In this document: piece by piece, positions 1-9,236 of the stretch | How positions within the stretch are numbered: the first letter of the stretch is position 1 | How the letters are laid out: each line of letters begins with the position of its first letter | Source of the DNA: Halobacteriovoraceae bacterium | Lineage (GTDB): Bacteria > Bdellovibrionota > Bacteriovoracia > Bacteriovoracales > Bacteriovoracaceae | Assembly: GCA_002718735.1 (NCBI GenBank) | Contig: PBFR01000022.1 | Span: 26,775-90,774, forward strand | DNA length: 64,000 bases | Reading direction: 5' to 3' | Position numbers and translations under genes: made by a program | Notes under the pieces: model-generated | What the model saw: only the letters and a program-made list of their open reading frames with translations | What the model was told of the DNA's origin: nothing | Database searches by the model: none

Positions 1-244
1 TTTAATAGAGAATCATCATGAGACACCAAATAGAAAAGGTTTTCCAAATCAACCCAGCCATTCAAAACTAACAGTTCTTTCAGCTGTATTTAATGTATCT
101 CAATTCATTGCTGCCGAAATCGATGGGCAAAACATTAATAAAGAATTGTTGTTAAAAACGATGAAGTCTTTATCTAAAGATTATTTAAACGGCAGTCATT
201 TTAGAGATGTGCTGAAAACCCTTAAAAGTATGTATCATCTCTAA
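1..244 (+). CDS. C-terminal end of an HD-GYP-like signalling protein (partial)
   Basis: An open frame enters from the left edge in frame 2 and stops with TAA at 242-244, leaving about 80 residues. It begins with a His-His-Glu...Asn-x-Lys-Gly-Phe-Pro stretch, which matches the HHE-x-x-x-G-x-G-Y-P signature near the end of HD-GYP phosphodiesterase domains, followed by the helical tail usual for the fold. The Tyr of GYP is Phe here. The convergent neighbour has a similar HH...NGQGF segment and tail, so the two look like paralogues. The stop codon overlaps the neighbour's stop in a shared CTAA. Activity on c-di-GMP cannot be judged because the metal-binding HD pair lies outside the window. Confidence 0.6.
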   Translation, partial: LIENHHETPNRKGFPNQPSHSKLTVLSAVFNVSQFIAAEIDGQNINKELLLKTMKSLSKDYLNGSHFRDVLKTLKSMYHL

Positions 245-1599
245 AGGGTTACCCCTTCAAATGCCTCAATGATTTTTTTATAAGTATGATTCTTATATCT
301 TTCTCTAAGACGCTCTAGGTAGGATTTATTATCCGATATATTTTTAGTGTCTCCAGACTTCACTCTAGAAAGAACATCTGTGGCAATGTCTTCTGAGATG
401 ATAATGATTTTTGATAGCGGAGAGATGTCATCTTTATAATTAACAGCAAATCCCTGGCCGTTAGTCATTCCATGATGCTGAGTAATTATCATATCTGCCC
501 CAATTGGACAGCGAGGAAAAGTTTTAACCAATCTGCCAGAGAGCATGGCATGCTCTAAAACAATGGTCTTCTCTTGCTCGGTAACATCTGACCTAAAAAG
601 AAAGTCTTCCTCGTTCATACAATCAGGATATTTTTTAAATAGAGGCACAAGATAGATATCGTGAAAAAACAAGGCAAAAGAAACTTTATTCTGTTGCTCT
701 TGCGAGCCCCAAGAGATGTTTTTAATAATTCCACAAGCAAGATATGTCGCGAGAACAGAATGTTTGTAAGCAAAGTCCCCCTTGTTCTCTAGAAGCATTT
801 TTAAAAGGCCTTTAAGTTTTGGAACTTCCTGAACCACGTGTTGAATACTCTCGATACACGCCTGGGATATCTGAGCAATTTCTTCAGTAACCTCATCTGA
901 TTCAAATATCTCCTCTGCAACCATGGACATGCCCTGGCTTGTTAACTCAACTTTCTCTTCAGCTGAAATATCTGTTCTTGTTAGTTCTTTTAAAATTACT
1001 CCACTCGTTTTATTGATAAAGCTCAGTCTATGGGTGGCGTCGATATATAAAGTCTCAACACCTTCCTCTAAATACTTTTCAAGGCTATTGCCAATTTCCT
1101 TGCCCATTTCAATAATCTTAAAATACTCGTATTCAAACTCCCCAGACTCGGCCCTATAAAATATGTCGCATATGCTTTGATCAAGAGATGAGAATAATTT
1201 TATTGGAATTGGAAAGTATTTTGGCACAGACCTTTCTGCCATATCTTTGGCAGTAATTTCTAAAATCTTTGCCATGGCGCGCAGAAGGCCTCGGATGTCA
1301 TACCTATTTTTTAAGGATATTGTATTCTTAAGTTTTCCGGCCGGCTCGCCTAGGACAATGACTGGAATTTTTAGTGACTTCTCCTCTAAAAAGGAGGTCA
1401 GCTTCTCTATGGCACTTTCTTTTTCGTTTAATTCTTTAAAACAGATTATAGCGTCAACATGTGGCACTTGCTCCAAAAGAGATATTGCTCCCTTGAGAGT
1501 TTTCTTAATAGTCACACTTGCACCAACATAGGCCCTAAGGTTTACCTCATAGAGATTATTGACGACTTCGTTATTTGAAATAAGTATTGCGTGACTCAT
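241..1599 (-). CDS. Receiver-like plus degenerate HD-GYP domain protein
   Basis: A 452-residue protein. Residues 1-110 look like a response-regulator receiver fold without an obvious phospho-acceptor motif. A helical linker follows, then an HD domain with His280, the His-Asp pair at 313-314, His350 and the His-His pair at 375-376. The GYP motif is degenerate (NGQGF, 380-384). The architecture is that of a c-di-GMP-type phosphodiesterase or a non-catalytic sensor derived from one; I infer a signalling role. A TATGAT-like -10 sits 8 bases before the ATG and there is no Shine-Dalgarno sequence, so the message may be leaderless. The broken gene at 35222-36550 has the same architecture, which helped reconstruct that one. 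Confidence 0.7.
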   Translation of the reverse strand: MSHAILISNNEVVNNLYEVNLRAYVGASVTIKKTLKGAISLLEQVPHVDAIICFKELNEKESAIEKLTSFLEEKSLKIPVIVLGEPAGKLKNTISLKNRYDIRGLLRAMAKILEITAKDMAERSVPKYFPIPIKLFSSLDQSICDIFYRAESGEFEYEYFKIIEMGKEIGNSLEKYLEEGVETLYIDATHRLSFINKTSGVILKELTRTDISAEEKVELTSQGMSMVAEEIFESDEVTEEIAQISQACIESIQHVVQEVPKLKGLLKMLLENKGDFAYKHSVLATYLACGIIKNISWGSQEQQNKVSFALFFHDIYLVPLFKKYPDCMNEEDFLFRSDVTEQEKTIVLEHAMLSGRLVKTFPRCPIGADMIITQHHGMTNGQGFAVNYKDDISPLSKIIIISEDIATDVLSRVKSGDTKNISDNKSYLERLRERYKNHTYKKIIEAFEGVTL

Positions 1600-1646
1600 A
1601 AGGTTAAATCATACCACATATCAATGCTTGCAGCTCTGGGCAGGGA

Positions 1647-1979
1647 TTACCCTCTTAGTGAGTTCAAGTATTTCTTCAAGCGATGAATTCCCATGTTCAA
1701 GGCCTCTCTCTCATCGTCTAACTTGTAGAGAATCTCAATATGTTTATAGATTTTTCCGGATTCAGAAAGAACGATATCTACCTCTGCGTCAAATTGGTCT
1801 CGAACTTTGTTGACGCTTATGCGTCCAACAAGCTCTGGTGAAAGACCTTTCAGCTCCACAAACTTCTCTTTTGGGTAGTCGTCTTTGATGTTATTGATCT
1901 GAGTCATAGTGAGGTGTCCAATTGTTCTTATTAAGCTAGAAACTTTATTGATTTTCATCAAAGTTGGCCAGCCTAACAC
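1647..1979 (-). CDS. Small unknown protein, weakly hibernation-factor-like
   Basis: A 110-residue frame starting at GTG 1979. An ATG at 1958 giving 103 residues (MKINK...) is also possible. AAAGGAG abuts the GTG, so neither start has ideal spacing. The C-terminal half (an EVDIVL strand, then an acidic DDEREALN helix ending in a basic KLKKYL-like segment) resembles in pattern the end of the HPF/RaiA ribosome hibernation fold. I cannot show homology, so no function is assigned. The gene is divergent from sdhC across a roughly 100-base AT-rich promoter region. Confidence 0.5.
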   Translation of the reverse strand: MLGWPTLMKINKVSSLIRTIGHLTMTQINNIKDDYPKEKFVELKGLSPELVGRISVNKVRDQFDAEVDIVLSESGKIYKHIEILYKLDDEREALNMGIHRLKKYLNSLRG

Positions 1980-2079
1980 TCCTTTATAAATGACAAACTA
2001 CTAATATCTGTTAGAATTATTTGGTAGTTATTTCACGTATATATTGTTTGCTATTTTCTGTAAAAGGGGGAATTTACTT

Positions 2080-2742
2080 ATGCCGTCCCACAACTATTTT
2101 ACCTCCTCAATTGGTAAAAAGCAGATCACTGCCGTTACAGGTCTTGGTCTTGTTGGGTTCACCGCGATGCACTTGGCGGGTAACTTGCTAATTTTGGTTG
2201 GTGCCGACGCATTTAACGCTTACGGACACGCTCTTGTAAGCAATCCATTAATCTACTTGGCCGAGGCCATCTTGTTGGGGATGTTTGTTCTCCACATTGC
2301 CATGGCCGCAACTGTGACCGTACAAAACACTGCGGCACGAGGTAGACGTTACTACATCAAAAACCGCTCAGGACGAGGTGAGACAATCGCTTCAATGACT
2401 ATGCCTTACACAGGTGTGATCATGCTGATTTTCATCATCCTTCACCTGATTAACTTCAAGTATGGGGCCCACTACGAGACTGTTGTCGATGGTGTTGTAA
2501 TGAGAGACCTCTTTAAGCTTGTTGTTGAGTACTTCGCCAATCCTCTATATGTGGCCTGGTATGTATTTGCAATGATCGCACTTGGGCTTCACACAGGACA
2601 TGGACTTCAATCAAGTTTACAGACTTGGGGTCTAAACCACCCGTCTTACACTCCAAAAGTTAAGATGGTGTCTGTTGCTTACGGTGTACTGGTAGCTTTT
2701 GGTTACTCAGGGCTTGCCATTTATTGCTATTTTTTAAATTAA
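2080..2742 (+). CDS. sdhC: Succinate dehydrogenase cytochrome b subunit
   Basis: A 220-residue membrane protein of the single-subunit, diheme cytochrome b type found in succinate:menaquinone oxidoreductases and fumarate reductases. Five hydrophobic segments carry candidate haem-ligand histidines (in MHLAGN, LHIAMA, ILHLIN and LHTGHG contexts). It anchors SdhAB and passes electrons to or from the quinone pool. ATG 2080 was chosen because AGGGGG lies 9 bases upstream; the frame is open back to 2044 but those residues are unlikely to be made. No sdhD follows, as expected for this type. SdhA begins 13 bases after the stop with its own AAGGAG. Confidence 0.93.
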   Translation: MPSHNYFTSSIGKKQITAVTGLGLVGFTAMHLAGNLLILVGADAFNAYGHALVSNPLIYLAEAILLGMFVLHIAMAATVTVQNTAARGRRYYIKNRSGRGETIASMTMPYTGVIMLIFIILHLINFKYGAHYETVVDGVVMRDLFKLVVEYFANPLYVAWYVFAMIALGLHTGHGLQSSLQTWGLNHPSYTPKVKMVSVAYGVLVAFGYSGLAIYCYFLN

Positions 2743-2755
2743 GAAGGAGTCGCTA

Positions 2756-4675
2756 ATGGGCTTTAAATTAGATTCTAAAATTCCAGAAGGTCCCATCCAA
2801 GAAAAATGGGAAAAACATAAGTTTAAATGTAAATTGGTCAACCCGGCCAACAAAAGAAAGTTTAATGTAATCGTTGTAGGTACTGGTCTAGCTGGTGGAT
2901 CTGCCGCGGCTTCCCTAGCTGAACTTGGTTACAATGTTAAATCTTTCTGTATTCACGACTCCCCTAGAAGAGCTCACTCTATTGCAGCTCAAGGTGGGAT
3001 CAACGCCGCTAAAAACTATCCAAACGATGGCGACTCTGTATGGAGACTTTTCTACGACACAGTAAAGGGTGGCGATTATAGAGCAAGAGAAGCCAATGTT
3101 TACAGACTTGCTCAGGTTTCCAACAACATTATTGACCAGTGTGTTGCTCAAGGTGTTCCATTCGCTAGAGATTACGGTGGATACCTTGCAAACAGATCAT
3201 TTGGTGGTGCTCAAGTTTCTAGAACTTTTTACGCCAAAGGACAAACAGGACAACAACTTCTTTTGGGTGCCTACTCTTCAATGATGAGACAGGTAAATAA
3301 AGGAAAGATCCAACTATACACACGAAGAGAGATGCTTGACCTTGTTCTTGTTAATGGTAAAGCTCGTGGGATCATCGTAAGAGATGTAATCACAGGAGAC
3401 ATTGAAAGACACACTGCTGATGCTGTTATCTTGGCAACAGGCGGATACGGAAACGTATATTACCTTTCAACAAATGCTATGCTTTCAAATGCAACTGCAG
3501 CGTGGAAGGCATATAAAAAGGGTGCTGGTTTTGCAAACCCATGTTTTACTCAGATCCACCCTACTTGTATTCCAGTTCACGGTGATCACCAATCAAAACT
3601 GACTCTTATGTCAGAATCTCTAAGAAATGATGGACGTGTTTGGGTACCCAAAGACAAAGGTGACAAAAGACATCCTAACGATATCCCAGAAGAAGAAAGA
3701 GATTACTACCTAGAAAGAATCTACCCTTCTTTTGGAAACCTTGTTCCAAGAGACGTTGCATCAAGACAAGCAAAGTTTAGAACTGACGAAGACAGAGGTG
3801 TTGGTAAAACAGGCCTTGCAGTTTACTTGGACTTCTCCGAAGCGATCAAGCGTGACGGAAAAGACGCTATTGAAGCAAGATATGGAAACCTCTTTGAAAT
3901 GTATGAAAGAATTACTGATGAGAGTCCATACAAGCAACCAATGAGAATTTACCCTGCAGTTCACTATACTATGGGCGGGCTATGGGTAGATTATAACTTG
4001 ATGTCTACGATTCCAGGTCTTCACGTTCTTGGAGAGGCAAACTTCTCTGATCACGGTGCCAACAGACTTGGAGCTTCTGCTCTAATGCAAGGTCTTGCTG
4101 ATGGTTATTTCGTTATCCCTTACACTTTAGGTGATTACTTTAACAACCACGACCTTGAGCCAGTGGACACTAACCACGAGGAATTTGATAAGGCAGAAAA
4201 AGAGGTCAAAGAAAGAATCGACAAACTTCTAAGTATTCAAGGTACTAGAACAGTTGATGACTTTCACCGCTCTCTTGGAAAGATCATGTGGGACAATGTT
4301 GGAATGAGTCGTAATGAAGCTCGTTTAAAAGAGGCCATAACTGAGATCCAGAAGCTTAGAGCTGAGTTCTGGAAAGATGTTAAAATCCCAGGAAAAGCAG
4401 AGGGAATCAATGATGAGCTTGAAAAGGCCGTCAAAGTTGCTGACTTCTTAGAGCTTGGAGAACTAATGGCAAGAGATGCTCTTGAAAGAGTTGAATCTTG
4501 TGGCGGCCACTTTAGAGAAGAGTCTCAAACACCAGAGAACGAGGCCCTTAGAGATGACGAAAAATTTGCACACTCTGCAGTGTGGGAATTTAAGGGAGAG
4601 AAAGAAGCTCCTGTACGTCACAGAGAAGAGCTAAAGTTTGAGAACGTTCCACTAACCCAAAGAAGTTACAAGTAA
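2756..4675 (+). CDS. sdhA: Succinate dehydrogenase / fumarate reductase flavoprotein
   Basis: A 639-residue catalytic subunit. An N-terminal dinucleotide-binding motif ([10 protein letters not shown]) is near residue 45. It is followed by the covalent-FAD region with His in [11 protein letters not shown], the active-site HPTCIP segment, and the closing FAD-binding [10 protein letters not shown]...GANRLGA motif. The length and the [11 protein letters not shown] insertion are typical of the Bacillus/Bacteroides/delta-type enzyme rather than the E. coli SdhA. It oxidises succinate to fumarate on the inner face of the membrane. A good AAGGAG lies 7 bases before the ATG. It is the middle gene of sdhCAB. 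Confidence 0.96.
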   Translation: MGFKLDSKIPEGPIQEKWEKHKFKCKLVNPANKRKFNVIVVGTGLAGGSAAASLAELGYNVKSFCIHDSPRRAHSIAAQGGINAAKNYPNDGDSVWRLFYDTVKGGDYRAREANVYRLAQVSNNIIDQCVAQGVPFARDYGGYLANRSFGGAQVSRTFYAKGQTGQQLLLGAYSSMMRQVNKGKIQLYTRREMLDLVLVNGKARGIIVRDVITGDIERHTADAVILATGGYGNVYYLSTNAMLSNATAAWKAYKKGAGFANPCFTQIHPTCIPVHGDHQSKLTLMSESLRNDGRVWVPKDKGDKRHPNDIPEEERDYYLERIYPSFGNLVPRDVASRQAKFRTDEDRGVGKTGLAVYLDFSEAIKRDGKDAIEARYGNLFEMYERITDESPYKQPMRIYPAVHYTMGGLWVDYNLMSTIPGLHVLGEANFSDHGANRLGASALMQGLADGYFVIPYTLGDYFNNHDLEPVDTNHEEFDKAEKEVKERIDKLLSIQGTRTVDDFHRSLGKIMWDNVGMSRNEARLKEAITEIQKLRAEFWKDVKIPGKAEGINDELEKAVKVADFLELGELMARDALERVESCGGHFREESQTPENEALRDDEKFAHSAVWEFKGEKEAPVRHREELKFENVPLTQRSYK

Positions 4676-4685
4676 CGGAGAATAT

Positions 4686-5453
4686 ATGAGCGCTAATGAA
4701 CAACTGCTAACGCTTAATTTAAAAATATGGAGACAAGAAGACAGAAACGACAAAGGCCGTTTTGTAGATTACAAAATGGAAGGCGTCTCCACTGACTCAT
4801 CTTTTTTAGAGATGATTGATATGTTGAATGACGAATTGGTTAAAGAAGGAAAAGATCCTGTTTCTTTTGACCATGACTGTAGAGAAGGTATTTGTGGATC
4901 ATGTGCTATGATGGTTAATGGCCAAGCACACGGGCCAAATGCATTGACTACTACTTGTCAGCTTCACATGAGATCTTTCACTGATGGCGACACGATTGTT
5001 ATCGAACCATGGAGATCAAGAGCATTTCCAGTGCTTAAAGACCTTAAAACAGACCGTTCAGCTTTTGATAAAATCATTGCTGCCGGTGGTTATATTTCAG
5101 TAAATACTGGGAACGCTCAAGATGCCAACAACCTTCCAGTTTCTAAAGAAAATGCCGATTTGGCCATGGATGCTGCAAGTTGTATTGGCTGTGGTGCATG
5201 TGTTGCTGCTTGTCCAAACGCATCTGCAATGCTCTTTACATCTGCAAAGATCTCTCAACTTGCTCAGTTCCCACAAGGACAAGTTGAAGCAGCTGAAAGA
5301 GCTTCAAACATGGTTCGTGAAATGGATGAGCTTGGATTTGGTAACTGTACCAATCACGCAGAATGTGAGGCCGCTTGCCCTAAAGGCATTGACCTGAGAA
5401 ACATCGCTCACATGAACAGAGAATTTCTTAAAGCTAAAGTTAAAGGCAAATAA
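4686..5453 (+). CDS. sdhB: Succinate dehydrogenase iron-sulfur subunit
   Basis: A 255-residue subunit carrying electrons from FAD to the cytochrome. The N-terminal plant-type ferredoxin domain has CREGICGSC plus a later Cys for the 2Fe-2S cluster. The C-terminal domain has [12 protein letters not shown] and a second Cys group ([14 protein letters not shown]) for the 4Fe-4S and 3Fe-4S clusters. It starts 10 bases after sdhA and ends just before a strong terminator, closing the operon. Confidence 0.95.
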   Translation: MSANEQLLTLNLKIWRQEDRNDKGRFVDYKMEGVSTDSSFLEMIDMLNDELVKEGKDPVSFDHDCREGICGSCAMMVNGQAHGPNALTTTCQLHMRSFTDGDTIVIEPWRSRAFPVLKDLKTDRSAFDKIIAAGGYISVNTGNAQDANNLPVSKENADLAMDAASCIGCGACVAACPNASAMLFTSAKISQLAQFPQGQVEAAERASNMVREMDELGFGNCTNHAECEAACPKGIDLRNIAHMNREFLKAKVKGK

Positions 5454-5457
5454 AACA

Positions 5458-5492
5458 AAAAAGGAGATCTTCGGATCTCCTTTTTTTTTTTA
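5458..5492. terminator. Bidirectional rho-independent terminator
   Basis: GGAGATC-TTCG-GATCTCC (5463-5480) is a perfect 7-bp stem with a UUCG tetraloop. It is flanked by a long T run on the sdhB side and an A run that reads as U's from the convergent lipoprotein, so it can stop transcription from both sides. Confidence 0.93.
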
Positions 5493-6671
5493 TATTTTTA
5501 ATTCAAATACCCCAATTCCTCTTGCACTATCAAATGGTGCTCCACTCGTACCGTTTGCAGGGGCCCTAACATGGCCAAACTGTCCGGCCATATAGAAGAC
5601 ATAAACTTTTCCATTAAGAACTTCAACTCCGGCCACCTCTGGTTGGTCTCCAGGAAGAGACGTGAAATCTGGGGTGTCATCCCAGTTTCCAGCACCATAG
5701 ATTTCACTTCCTAAATCAACGGCAACTCCCTTGCTCTCATCAAAGCTTGTTAAAGAGCTCCCTGGAATTAAAGTCCACTTATTCGTAATATTGCTAAAGG
5801 CAAACATGTAAACTTCCCCATTTTGTTTAAAAACGTGAGGACTTTTGTAGTCCTTTAAAATGTAACTAGATGGCATATTAAAGCTTATCAAATCGGTTGA
5901 AGTTGCAATCGAAATATAATCAGTATCATTTGTGGGAGCGTTTGAGGTCGTATTGTACATATAGTAAGTTCCAGAATCATAAAAGATATCTAGATCCACA
6001 TGACTCGTTTTACCTTTCCAAGTATCGTCATTCTGAGAGAATAGAAAGTTTTTGTCCTCATCTACATTAAAGTCTGCACTTGAGAGGGTTTCGGGTGAGC
6101 TCGCACTGAATCCAACAGGGTAATAACCATTTGAAGAAACTACTGCAGAAGCGCTAAACATTGCCGGCACGTTAGACATATTGTACTCGGCACTTCTAAA
6201 CCACTTAAGAGAAATTCCTGAAACCCCAGAGCCAGTGTCTACCATAAACGTATTTTTAACACTTCCCACTGCAAATCCATTTGAGTCGGAATCATTAATA
6301 TTAACAATCTCATTTTCACCAGTGGCCGCATCGCCGTCATGCCATACAACATTAGAGCCTGGACTCCAGGTTGCAAGTCCCCAGTGCCAGCCACCACTGC
6401 CTGAATCATTGTATTTACAAGGGATATTGAAATAAACCTTGTTATTATGAACAACGGTTGAAGGTCTCCAACCTCCTTTAATGCCAATAAGGTAGTAACT
6501 GCAGTCGTCTGTATTACTCGAAGCTTCATAGATAGCACTTGTGGCTGTAAGGTTGAGAACAGAAACTTCATTTTCTAAACTCTCTGCCTCCAAAGTTGCC
6601 AAGTACTGCCCACAAGAAATGAAGTTAAGGGAAACAAACAACAAAAATAAATAACTTTTTAACATTCTCAC
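5490..6671 (-). CDS. Secreted lipoprotein with GH43-like beta-propeller features
   Basis: A 393-residue protein. The N-terminus is a signal peptide ending in a lipobox (FISC), so it is probably an outer-membrane or surface lipoprotein. The body has the spaced elements of five-bladed propeller glycosidases such as GH43: an HVDLDIFYDSGTYYMY blade strand, then ISIATSTDL and SPHVFKQNGEVYMF. These resemble the 'Asp...GxYYLY...I.xAxSxDL' pattern of that clan. Catalytic acids cannot be assigned by eye, so carbohydrate binding or hydrolysis is an inference. It lies downstream of the shared terminator with sdhB and is not in an operon. Confidence 0.6.
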   Translation of the reverse strand: MRMLKSYLFLLFVSLNFISCGQYLATLEAESLENEVSVLNLTATSAIYEASSNTDDCSYYLIGIKGGWRPSTVVHNNKVYFNIPCKYNDSGSGGWHWGLATWSPGSNVVWHDGDAATGENEIVNINDSDSNGFAVGSVKNTFMVDTGSGVSGISLKWFRSAEYNMSNVPAMFSASAVVSSNGYYPVGFSASSPETLSSADFNVDEDKNFLFSQNDDTWKGKTSHVDLDIFYDSGTYYMYNTTSNAPTNDTDYISIATSTDLISFNMPSSYILKDYKSPHVFKQNGEVYMFAFSNITNKWTLIPGSSLTSFDESKGVAVDLGSEIYGAGNWDDTPDFTSLPGDQPEVAGVEVLNGKVYVFYMAGQFGHVRAPANGTSGAPFDSARGIGVFELKI

Positions 6672-6860
6672 GCCCCCCTAAAATATTAATATTCTATAAA
6701 TAATATTAAGCCACTCCTTACGATTAACAAGAATTCAAGCATTTACAACTAGCAACTTTTTAAAGTTAGCAAATCAGTGCCTCTGTTCCTTGCCAATTAA
6801 CTCTTCGACAAGTGATAAATGTTGGATGACTAAACTTTGATTAAGCTATAGACTAAATGC
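6672..6860. other. Divergent intergenic region with two AT palindromes
   Basis: The region separates the lipoprotein (minus) from the M14 peptidase (plus). It holds AATATTAATATT at 6682-6693 and AACTTT-TT-AAAGTT at 6754-6767. A TATAGA box lies 8 bases before the peptidase ATG, which has no ribosome binding site. The palindromes may be operators or chance in AT-rich DNA. Confidence 0.3.
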
Positions 6861-7811
6861 ATGAAATTAAAGGAACTTGATGAGCTTAACGAGCTCGAAA
6901 AAATATCACCGTCCCTGGTGAAGTTTAAAACCTTAGACAGCGTTGAGTACAAAGGTAAAAACTATCCCATACGCTCAGTCACCATTGGCCCAGATGATCC
7001 AAGTGTCCCCACCCTGGGGCTTTTTGGAGGAGTGCATGGTCTTGAAAAAGTTGGCTCACAAGTTATTGTGGCCTACTTTGCCTCTTTGTTTGAGCAGCTA
7101 AAATGGGACAAGGACCTCCTTCGAAGGTTTGAAGACTTTAGAATTGTATCCATTCCCATTGTGAATCCAGTTGGCATGGCAAGATTTTCAAGAAGTAATG
7201 GCAATGATGTTGATCTTATGAGAAACGCGCCTGTTGATGCAGATCCAAAGCACACCTTCCCTCTGGTTTCTGGACACAGAATAAGTCCAATGCTTCCTTG
7301 GTACAGAGGAATAGGACTTGAAAAAGAATCTCAGGTACTTCTTCAATTTGTTAAAGAGGAGATGTTTCCTTCCAATGCCTCTATCGCTTTAGACATTCAC
7401 TCAGGGTTTGGGACAAAGGACCAACTTTGGTATCCATACGCTAAAACTAAAGAGCCTTTTGCAAGAATTGCAGAAGTTAAACGCCTAATGGGGCTTCTTG
7501 ATTCAACCTACCCGTATCATATTTATAAGATAGAGGGCCAGGCCGAAAACTATCTAGCTAATGGTGATTTATGGGACTATTTCTTTGATATTCATCAGCA
7601 AGATTATAAACAAGATGAACATCTTTTTATACCTCTAACACTTGAGCTTGGATCGTGGAACTGGATAAAAAAGAATCCAAAGCAGTTCTTTTCTAAACTT
7701 GGACTTTTTCACCCAATAAAAGAACACAGACATGCTCGAACGATGAGAAGACACCTGCTTCTATTAAACTTTCTTATGAGAGCGACTAAAAACCACACAG
7801 TCTGGCGATAG
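6861..7811 (+). CDS. M14-family zinc carboxypeptidase-like protein
   Basis: A 316-residue protein. GGVHGLEKVG near residue 57 supplies the His-x-x-Glu zinc ligands, and DIHSGFG near residue 178 the third His. A Glu in the TLELGSW segment near residue 262 is a candidate catalytic base. The lengths and motif order fit the M14 peptidase/succinylglutamate desuccinylase superfamily. The substrate is unknown; peptide or amino-acyl hydrolysis is inferred. There is no signal peptide, so it acts in the cytoplasm. The stop is one base before the ATG of the GH1 gene, so they are co-transcribed. Confidence 0.75.
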   Translation: MKLKELDELNELEKISPSLVKFKTLDSVEYKGKNYPIRSVTIGPDDPSVPTLGLFGGVHGLEKVGSQVIVAYFASLFEQLKWDKDLLRRFEDFRIVSIPIVNPVGMARFSRSNGNDVDLMRNAPVDADPKHTFPLVSGHRISPMLPWYRGIGLEKESQVLLQFVKEEMFPSNASIALDIHSGFGTKDQLWYPYAKTKEPFARIAEVKRLMGLLDSTYPYHIYKIEGQAENYLANGDLWDYFFDIHQQDYKQDEHLFIPLTLELGSWNWIKKNPKQFFSKLGLFHPIKEHRHARTMRRHLLLLNFLMRATKNHTVWR

Positions 7812-7812
7812 A

Positions 7813-9141
7813 ATGGATTATAAGTTTCCGAAAGACTTTTTCTTTGGCGTATCAAATGCCGCCGCCCAAGTAGAAGATGGGCTTAGCGATCCGTGGCTAA
7901 AGCTTGCTGAGCAAGACAAAGTTAGCTGCTTTAAAGATGTGGCCCATGCAAAGGATAGACTAAGATTTTGGACCAACCCAAATATTGAAATTGAATTGGC
8001 ACAAGAGCTTGGAGTGGATGTATTTAGAATGAGCTTTGAGTGGAGTCGTCTTGTTCCGGAAAAAAACACTTGGGATCAAGAGTCTGCACTACGCTACAGA
8101 GATATTTTGCTATCTTTAAAATCCAAAGGCATTAAAGTCATGGCCACACTATTTCACCACAGTGTGCCTACTTGGTTTCAAGATGCTGGTGGTTGGAGTA
8201 AAAGAGAATCGGTGGATGATTTTAGCTTTTATTCTAAAAAAGCACTGGATGCTTTTTCCGATCTTGTAGACTGGTGGATAACTTTAAATGAGCCCGTACC
8301 ATGGTCCTATTTAACATACAAAGAAGGGATCTTTCCTCCAGGGATTAAAGGAAGTATTCGCTCTCACAATCAATCTCTAAAAAATATGGCCAAGGCCCAC
8401 AATTCTTTTTATGCATTCGCTCATCAAAGCCATCCAAGCATTAAAATTGGGCTAGCACACCATATGGGTTGGCATAGAGGAAGAGGTATTTTTAATAAAC
8501 TCCTCGCAATTGTTACAGACTATCTCACCCACTGGAGTTTTATAAAGTTGATTGGAAAGAACATGGACTTTTTTGGAATCAACTACTATGGAGCAGAATG
8601 GATGACTCTCAAAGGCCCTGCTCAATATCCTGACCTCGAGTACTCCGACGCCGGTAGAGCAGTCTCCCCTCTAGGCCTTGAAGTTCAATTAAAAAGAATT
8701 CACAAACGCTACCCAGACACACCGATAATCATTAGCGAGAATGGAGTTGGTGATGATGAAGACTGGGTTCGGCCGACCTATATTCATGAGCACCTCGCGG
8801 CAATTTATAAGTGTATAAATCAAGGCATTCAAGTGATTGGCTATATCCATTGGACTCTTAGTGATAACTTTGAGTGGTCTGATGGATACGGGCCTAAGTT
8901 TGGACTTGTTAAAGTAGAGAGAGAAAAAAACCTTAAAAGAACACCTAGAGAATCATTTGAAATTTATAAAGAAATCTGCAAACAAAAAGGCTTCACCTTT
9001 GAAGCTCGAAATCAAGCTTGGGAAAAGTATAAAAGCAAAAAAGGACTTAAAAGAAACTACTGGCGCTCTGACGACAATAGATCTGGACTAAACTCACCTA
9101 AAAAACGAATCATGGGTATAAATGACTGGCGACATAAGTAA
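7813..9141 (+). CDS. Family 1 glycoside hydrolase (beta-glucosidase-like)
   Basis: A 442-residue TIM-barrel glycosidase. The general acid/base lies in TLNEP and the nucleophile in ISENG, both canonical for GH1. The N-terminal FFFGVSNAAAQVE and C-terminal GYIHWTLSDNFEW sugar-binding segments are also present. It retains beta-configuration while cleaving a beta-glycoside; the exact substrate cannot be told. About 50 residues at the C-terminus are basic and extend past the usual end of the barrel. It is translated from an ATG one base after the peptidase stop. No signal peptide is visible. Confidence 0.9.
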   Translation: MDYKFPKDFFFGVSNAAAQVEDGLSDPWLKLAEQDKVSCFKDVAHAKDRLRFWTNPNIEIELAQELGVDVFRMSFEWSRLVPEKNTWDQESALRYRDILLSLKSKGIKVMATLFHHSVPTWFQDAGGWSKRESVDDFSFYSKKALDAFSDLVDWWITLNEPVPWSYLTYKEGIFPPGIKGSIRSHNQSLKNMAKAHNSFYAFAHQSHPSIKIGLAHHMGWHRGRGIFNKLLAIVTDYLTHWSFIKLIGKNMDFFGINYYGAEWMTLKGPAQYPDLEYSDAGRAVSPLGLEVQLKRIHKRYPDTPIIISENGVGDDEDWVRPTYIHEHLAAIYKCINQGIQVIGYIHWTLSDNFEWSDGYGPKFGLVKVEREKNLKRTPRESFEIYKEICKQKGFTFEARNQAWEKYKSKKGLKRNYWRSDDNRSGLNSPKKRIMGINDWRHK

Positions 9142-9158
9142 TTAAAATCTCAAAAAAT

Positions 9159-9186
9159 TAAAGATTTCTTAAAATGAGACCGACTA
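9159..9186 (+). promoter_or_regulatory. Sigma-28-like promoter for the first BspA-like lipoprotein
   Basis: TAAA (9159-9162), exactly 15 bases, then GACCGACTA (9178-9186). E. coli FliA promoters read TAAA-N15-GCCGATAA. The gene start at 9237 is 51 bases downstream and carries AGGAG. Confidence 0.5.
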
Positions 9187-9236
9187 GAACTATACAGTAC
9201 TCGTGATGAGATAAGCTAACTTATAGGAGCTTTAAG

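Noticed and set aside
1647..1979. Ribosome hibernation factor identity for the small minus-strand gene
   Set aside because: Only a loose C-terminal pattern match; not enough to name it.
9145..9167. AAATCT/AGATTT arms as a terminator for the GH1 gene
   Set aside because: A six-base A/T stem with no T run, lying inside the predicted lipoprotein promoter.
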